Positions 59,840 through 64,000 of a DNA stretch of 64,000 bases are shown piece by piece. Each line of letters starts with the position of its first letter. Positions within the stretch are counted from its first letter, which is position 1. This DNA comes from Clostridiales bacterium (GTDB taxonomy: Bacteria > Bacillota > Clostridia > Lachnospirales > Lachnospiraceae): contig JAAYNV010000066.1 in NCBI GenBank assembly GCA_012520645.1, positions 1-64,000 on the forward strand, given 5' to 3'. The position numbers and the translations under genes were made by a program. The notes under the pieces are model-generated. The model saw nothing but the letters and a program-made list of their open reading frames with translations. It was not told the origin of the DNA and ran no database searches.

Positions 59840-62236
59840 CTACGCAAGAGTAAGCTGTTCACTCATCTCCTGCGCATACTTTTTGATATTGGATGCATTC
59901 ACATATTTTCTGTATTCTTCACCGTCTACTACAACCAATGTCGGCGCCTGCATCACCCCATACCGTGCGGCAAGCTCCATATTCTCCTCCGCATCGATTA
60001 CCACATACGCAATTCCCTTTAAAAATTCCTTCGCCAGTCTGCAGTTCGGACAAGTTTTTGTCGTAAACAGATAACGTACATTCTGCGGCTTTGCAACCTC
60101 TACCCGGACATCCTTTTCACCGGAAGAAAGTGTCACCACACGATTGATCGGACGATTTAAACTGGAATTTTCCACATCATATTCCGTACGGTTCCTGTAT
60201 TCCTGCAGTTTTCCGTCATTCCAGTTCTGTACCGGACGATAATACCCTGTGATACGGCTGTAAACCTCTGTCTTTCTGCCGCATTTCGGACACTCCTTCT
60301 GCTCACCGGAAAGATAACCGTGCTCCTTACAGATTGAATAGGTAGGTGACAGCGTATAATACGGCAGTTTATAATTTTCTGCGATCGTTCTGACCAGATT
60401 CGCAGCTGCCTTCCAATCCGGAAGCTTCTCACCCAGAAACGCATGGAACACCGTACCGGATGTATAAAGAGTCTGCAGTTCATCCTGAATATCCAGTGCA
60501 TCAAAGATATCTGTGGTATAATCTACCGGAAGGTGCGAAGAATTCGTATAATACGGCGTATCTCCCGCTTTTCCCGCCGTCTTTATTGCCGGCCATTTCT
60601 TCTTATCATGCTTTGCCAGACGATAGGTCGTACTCTCTGCCGGAGTTGCCTCCAGATTGTAAAGGTCCCCATACTGCACCTGATAATCCGACAGACGGTT
60701 GCGCATATGGTTTAACACTTCCTTGGTGAACTCCTGTGTACGCGGATCGGTCAGATCAGCCCTCAGCCAGTTTGCATTAAGTCCCACTTCATTCATACCG
60801 ATCAGTCCAATTGTTGAGAAATGGTTGTCAAAGCTTCCAAGGTAATGCTTCGTGTACGGATACAGCCCTTCATCCAACAGCTTGGAGATGACACCCCTTT
60901 TGATTTTAAGACTTCTGGCAGCAATATCCATCATCTTATTCAGGCGTTTATAAAAGTCATCCTTATTCGCGGACAGATAGGCAATTCTCGGCATATTGAT
61001 GGTTACAACGCCCACGCTTCCCGTACTTTCACCGGAACCGAAAAATCCACCCGTCTTTTTGCGCAGTTCACGCAGATCCAGACGCAGACGACAGCACATG
61101 GAACGAACATCGCTCGGCTCCATATCCGAATTAATATAGTTAGAAAAATACGGCGTACCGTATTTTGCCGTCATTTCGAATAACAAACGGTTATTTTCAT
61201 TATCAGACCAGTCAAAATCCCTTGTAATCGAATAGGTCGGAATCGGATACTGGAAACCTCTTCCATTGGCATCGCCCTCAATCATCGTCTCAATAAAGGC
61301 TTTGTTGACCATATCCATCTCTTTTTTACATTCGCCGTAGGTAAAGTCCATTTCCTTTCCGCCTACCAGTGCCGGAAGCTCCGCCAGATCATCCGGAACG
61401 GTCCAGTCCAGTGTAATATTAGAAAACGGTGCCTGTGTTCCCCAACGGCTCGGCGTATTGACCCCATATACAAATGCCTCAATACACTTCTTGACCTCCG
61501 GATAGGAAAGATGATCCACCTTGACAAACGGCGCCAGATAGGTATCAAAGGAAGAAAATGCCTGTGCACCTGCCCATTCATTCTGCATGATTCCAAGGAA
61601 GTTTACCATCTGGTTGCACAGTACAGACAGATGTCTTGCAGGAGCCGAGGTGATCTTTCCTGTAATACCGCCTAACCCTTCCTTGATCAGCTGTTTTAAA
61701 GACCAGCCCGCACAGTAGCCTGTCAGCATGGACAGATCATGAATATGTATATCAGCACTGCGGTGTGCCTCTGCAATCTCTTCATCATAGATTTCCGACA
61801 GCCAGTAATTTGCCGTAACCGCGCCGGAATTGCTTAAAATCAGTCCGCCAACCGAATAGGTCACGGTGGAGTTCTCCTTTACACGCCAGTCTTCGACTTT
61901 AACATAGCTGTTTACCACATCTTTGTAATCCAGAATCGTGGATTTCATCGTTCTCATTTTTTCTCTCTGCTTACGATACAGAATATAAGCTTTGGCGGCA
62001 TCCGTATAACCAGCCTGCTCCAGTGTCTTTTCTACACTGTCCTGAATATCCTCTACATGGACTTTTCCCTCTTTTACCTTGCCCTGAAAATCCGCTGTAA
62101 CCCTGAGTGAAAGCAGATCGATGATGTCGTTATTGTACTGCATGTCCGTTGCATTAAACGCCTTCATGATCGCATCATTGATCTTGGTCAGTGTAAAATC
62201 GGCTTCTTCTCCGTTTCTTTTGATTACCTGGAACAT
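59840..62236 (-). CDS. nrdD: Anaerobic (class III) ribonucleotide reductase with C-terminal thioredoxin-like domain
   Basis: Makes deoxyribonucleotides without oxygen. An N-terminal ATP-cone (VIKRNGEEADFTLTKINDAI) is followed by a 10-strand barrel with FGSGESTGSVGV. The zinc cluster (CKEHGYLSG, then CPKCG) and the glycyl-radical motif ITGYYRPVQNWNDGK are near the end. A further segment of about 80 residues contains TTKTCPNCRLAKEFL and MQAPTLVVVDG, a thioredoxin/glutaredoxin-like fold with CPNC, so the electron donor is likely fused. The start at 62236 has GGGGG upstream. The activase nrdG is not in the window. A pair of NrdR boxes precedes the promoter. Confidence 0.95.
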   Translation of the reverse strand: MFQVIKRNGEEADFTLTKINDAIMKAFNATDMQYNNDIIDLLSLRVTADFQGKVKEGKVHVEDIQDSVEKTLEQAGYTDAAKAYILYRKQREKMRTMKSTILDYKDVVNSYVKVEDWRVKENSTVTYSVGGLILSNSGAVTANYWLSEIYDEEIAEAHRSADIHIHDLSMLTGYCAGWSLKQLIKEGLGGITGKITSAPARHLSVLCNQMVNFLGIMQNEWAGAQAFSSFDTYLAPFVKVDHLSYPEVKKCIEAFVYGVNTPSRWGTQAPFSNITLDWTVPDDLAELPALVGGKEMDFTYGECKKEMDMVNKAFIETMIEGDANGRGFQYPIPTYSITRDFDWSDNENNRLLFEMTAKYGTPYFSNYINSDMEPSDVRSMCCRLRLDLRELRKKTGGFFGSGESTGSVGVVTINMPRIAYLSANKDDFYKRLNKMMDIAARSLKIKRGVISKLLDEGLYPYTKHYLGSFDNHFSTIGLIGMNEVGLNANWLRADLTDPRTQEFTKEVLNHMRNRLSDYQVQYGDLYNLEATPAESTTYRLAKHDKKKWPAIKTAGKAGDTPYYTNSSHLPVDYTTDIFDALDIQDELQTLYTSGTVFHAFLGEKLPDWKAAANLVRTIAENYKLPYYTLSPTYSICKEHGYLSGEQKECPKCGRKTEVYSRITGYYRPVQNWNDGKLQEYRNRTEYDVENSSLNRPINRVVTLSSGEKDVRVEVAKPQNVRYLFTTKTCPNCRLAKEFLKGIAYVVIDAEENMELAARYGVMQAPTLVVVDGEEYRKYVNASNIKKYAQEMSEQLTLA

Positions 62237-62277
62237 TTCTGATACCCCCATCTCTAATCCAAACGCTCGATATTAGA

Positions 62278-62306
62278 ATTGTAACATCGCCCTATAAAAA
62301 AGTCAA
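62278..62306 (-). promoter_or_regulatory. Promoter of nrdD
   Basis: On the minus strand TTGACT (62301-62306), 17 bases, TACAAT (62278-62283). Confidence 0.7.
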
Positions 62307-62314
62307 ATTAAAAA

Positions 62315-62362
62315 ACACTAGATATTATGGTGATATTTTTATGCAAACACAATATCTAGTGC
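62315..62362 (-). promoter_or_regulatory. Two NrdR boxes upstream of nrdD
   Basis: ACACTAGATATTATGG (62315-62330) and ACACAATATCTAGTGC (62347-62362) both resemble the NrdR box consensus (ACAC, AT-rich core, TAGTGT). They begin exactly 32 bases apart, three helical turns, the usual spacing for NrdR pairs. They lie just upstream of the -35. Confidence 0.8.
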
Positions 62363-62395
62363 CTTTTCCCTATTTCTTGTTATTCTCTCTTTTCC

Positions 62396-63496
62396 CTATC
62401 TGGTCTTCAAAAACCGGTATTCCCGTACCGCTGCAGCATCATCCGGATAGGCTTTCAGATATGCCTGCATCAGTACCGAGGCTTTATCAAACTGTCCCAG
62501 ATATTCATATGCCACGATTTCATTGAATTTGAGCACCTGCAGACTCTCATTGTTTCCTTCTGCCGCAAGTCCGGCCTCAAAAGCATTCAATGCCTCTTTA
62601 TAATTTTCCATACTGAGATAGCACATGCCAAGCTGATTCTGCAATGCGGGCTGCGCAGCATCCGTTGCCAGATAATTGGCATACACACTGGCTGCATAAT
62701 TGTAATCACCGAGTGCCTCATAGGTCTTTCCCAGAAACAGAACTGTCCGGGCATCTGCCTGCTTGTCCTTCGCACGCTCCAGGCAGTCTCTTGCATTTTG
62801 ATAATCCCGCAGATAATAATACAGGCATCCTTTATCAAAATCGTTCCTGTTTTTGTCTTCCGTCTCAAGCGCACGGTTTAAGTAACTATCCGCTGCATCC
62901 TGCTCCCCTGCCTGTGCCAGACTTTGGGAAATATCAATATAGAGAGCATAATCCTTTGGTGCGATCGCAACCGCACGGTCAAAGTCTTCCTGTGCCTGCC
63001 CAAGCTGTCCCTTGGACAGTTCTAACGTTCCCCGATAGAAAAACGCATCCTTTTCCTCCGGTCGAAGCTCTGTAATGGCAGAATAAACTTCAATCACTTC
63101 CTCCGTCTTGCCTGATTTCGTATATGCTGCTGCCAGATAATAATTGATATCGTATTCCAGATTGCCGGCCCCTGTGGCATTCCCAAGCGCCTTGACAAAG
63201 GCATCTGCCGCCTCTTCATACTGCGTCAGTCCCAGATAAGCAATGCCCTGCCCTCTGTAGATTAACTCAGTATCCTCACCATTTACTAACGCCTTTTCAA
63301 AACAGGAAAGCGCCTCCTCATACTGAAGTTCTTCAATTGCCTGCATCCCTGCCTCGGTCTGTTCATTGCTCATTCTGCCGCAGCCCGGAAGAAAAACAGC
63401 AGAAAATACAAGCATAAAAAAAAGCCGGCTCCTTTTCCAGAATCCCTTTTTAAGTAATTTATGTCTATGACTTTTATGTCTATATGTAGCGTTCAT
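62396..63496 (-). CDS. TPR-repeat lipoprotein
   Basis: A 366-residue protein. After a basic leader (YRHKSHRHKLLKKGFWKRSR) a signal segment ends in the lipobox FLPGC, so it is probably lipidated. The rest is about eight to nine TPR units (ALSCFEKAL, YLGLTQYEEAADAFVKAL, GQLGQAQEDFDRAVAI and so on), giving a superhelical protein-binding surface outside the cell membrane. The start at 63496 is chosen because GGGAG lies five bases upstream; longer frames from further ATGs lack such a site. No partner is identifiable. Confidence 0.85.
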   Translation of the reverse strand: MNATYRHKSHRHKLLKKGFWKRSRLFFMLVFSAVFLPGCGRMSNEQTEAGMQAIEELQYEEALSCFEKALVNGEDTELIYRGQGIAYLGLTQYEEAADAFVKALGNATGAGNLEYDINYYLAAAYTKSGKTEEVIEVYSAITELRPEEKDAFFYRGTLELSKGQLGQAQEDFDRAVAIAPKDYALYIDISQSLAQAGEQDAADSYLNRALETEDKNRNDFDKGCLYYYLRDYQNARDCLERAKDKQADARTVLFLGKTYEALGDYNYAASVYANYLATDAAQPALQNQLGMCYLSMENYKEALNAFEAGLAAEGNNESLQVLKFNEIVAYEYLGQFDKASVLMQAYLKAYPDDAAAVREYRFLKTR

Positions 63497-63654
63497 ACAC
63501 TCTCCCATTACCATAATTTGTGGAATCAATCCTAGTGTAACATATCCCTTTCCATTATGCAAACCAAGAAAGGCTGAACCACAAGGAACTGCCGCCGCAA
63601 AGTAATAACAGCCCCGCCCCGCGAATACAATAATCAAAAACAGGAGTCCTTTCA

Positions 63655-64000
63655 TGAAAATACTTCTTGCAGGCTATCCTGAAAAAGTATTCCGTTATCA
63701 GACCGCCTTAACACTTGCCGGAATGGAACATATGCTCTGCGACACCGTCTGCCCTGATATTTCTGTCTGGCAGGAGAATGTCTCTGCTCTTTTGGCGCTT
63801 GCTTCCTCCTGCGACGGCTTACTGTTGCCCGGAGGTTCGGACATTGATCCGGCTTTCTTTCAAGAACCAAACCTGGGTTCCAGAGACATTGACCGTCCGC
63901 TCGACGAACTGCAGTTTTTTCTGTTAAGCCATTTTATTTCCGGACAAAAACCCGTGCTCGGTATCTGCAAGGGCATGCAGATCATCAACGTCTTTTTCGG
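63655..64000 (+). CDS. Class I glutamine amidotransferase-like hydrolase, PuuD type (5' part)
   Basis: About 115 residues visible, running off the right edge. DGLLLPGGSDIDPAFF and VLGICKGMQIINVFFG (nucleophile Cys) mark the gamma-glutamyl-gamma-aminobutyrate hydrolase/peptidase C26 family, which releases or hydrolyses gamma-glutamyl groups. The His-Glu part of the triad lies beyond the edge. AGGAG lies seven bases before the ATG. It is divergent from the TPR gene. Confidence 0.85.

Overview
The window looks like a chromosomal segment of a low-to-mid-GC Clostridia bacterium, most likely a Lachnospiraceae member (Roseburia/Agathobacter/Blautia-like). This rests on typical gut-Clostridia proteins (DUF1836, YerC, NiaR, class III FBPase, class III ribonucleotide reductase), strong AGGAGG ribosome sites, and lysine and glycine riboswitches. 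There are no rRNA or tRNA genes. About 50 protein genes are present, most on the minus strand, and nearly all are ordinary housekeeping or metabolic genes.

Layout. 1-500: the edge of a probable integrated element (truncated ParB-like gene) abutting the 3' end of rlmD, a known integration hotspot. 502-6074: rlmD, a small acidic membrane protein behind a structured leader, pcrA and a DMT permease. 6226-9123: an orphan SsuA/THI5-like lipoprotein, then a glycine-riboswitch-controlled AGCS symporter. 9124-12082: DUF1836, YerC, a degenerate LytM protein, NiaR and a cold-shock protein. 12268-15423: an unusual eukaryotic-type HisA followed by a LacI-sensor/GGDEF protein split by an in-frame TGA. 15538-18864: an Asn/Gly/Thr-rich lipoprotein, then dapB-fbp. 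18950-22740: the fruR-fruK-fruA operon behind four helically phased TCATT repeats. 22824-24080: dapA with a lysine riboswitch. 24076-34121: an ATP:corrinoid adenosyltransferase-like protein, an SSB-like protein, typA, a MATE exporter, mgtE (overlapped by a small upstream ORF), a YigZ-family protein and a class A PBP.

34210-43998: an ABC export operon with three tandem membrane-fusion proteins (the third broken by an in-frame TAG), a MacB-type permease, a small anchored protein and an ATPase. It is divergent from an XRE regulator and a GGDEF/EAL protein, with a large inverted repeat between. 44080-48903: radA, a conserved small protein, and clpC under a GntR-family gene with its own palindrome. 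49008-54814: a purE-purM-purN-purD operon that seems to continue into a YvyF-like zinc protein and an SH3-domain membrane protein. 54913-59792: an extended M29-type aminopeptidase, small membrane proteins, pyrF-pyrE and a Nudix-fold protein. 59840-64000: class III ribonucleotide reductase with a C-terminal thioredoxin-like domain and a pair of NrdR boxes, a TPR lipoprotein, and the start of a glutamine amidotransferase-class hydrolase.

There is no obvious defence island, prophage, CRISPR array or biosynthetic cluster. The observations most worth following are the two otherwise intact genes each interrupted by one stop codon, the mgtE upstream ORF, the structured leader at 2374-2530, the regulatory palindromes, and the element/rlmD junction at the left edge.
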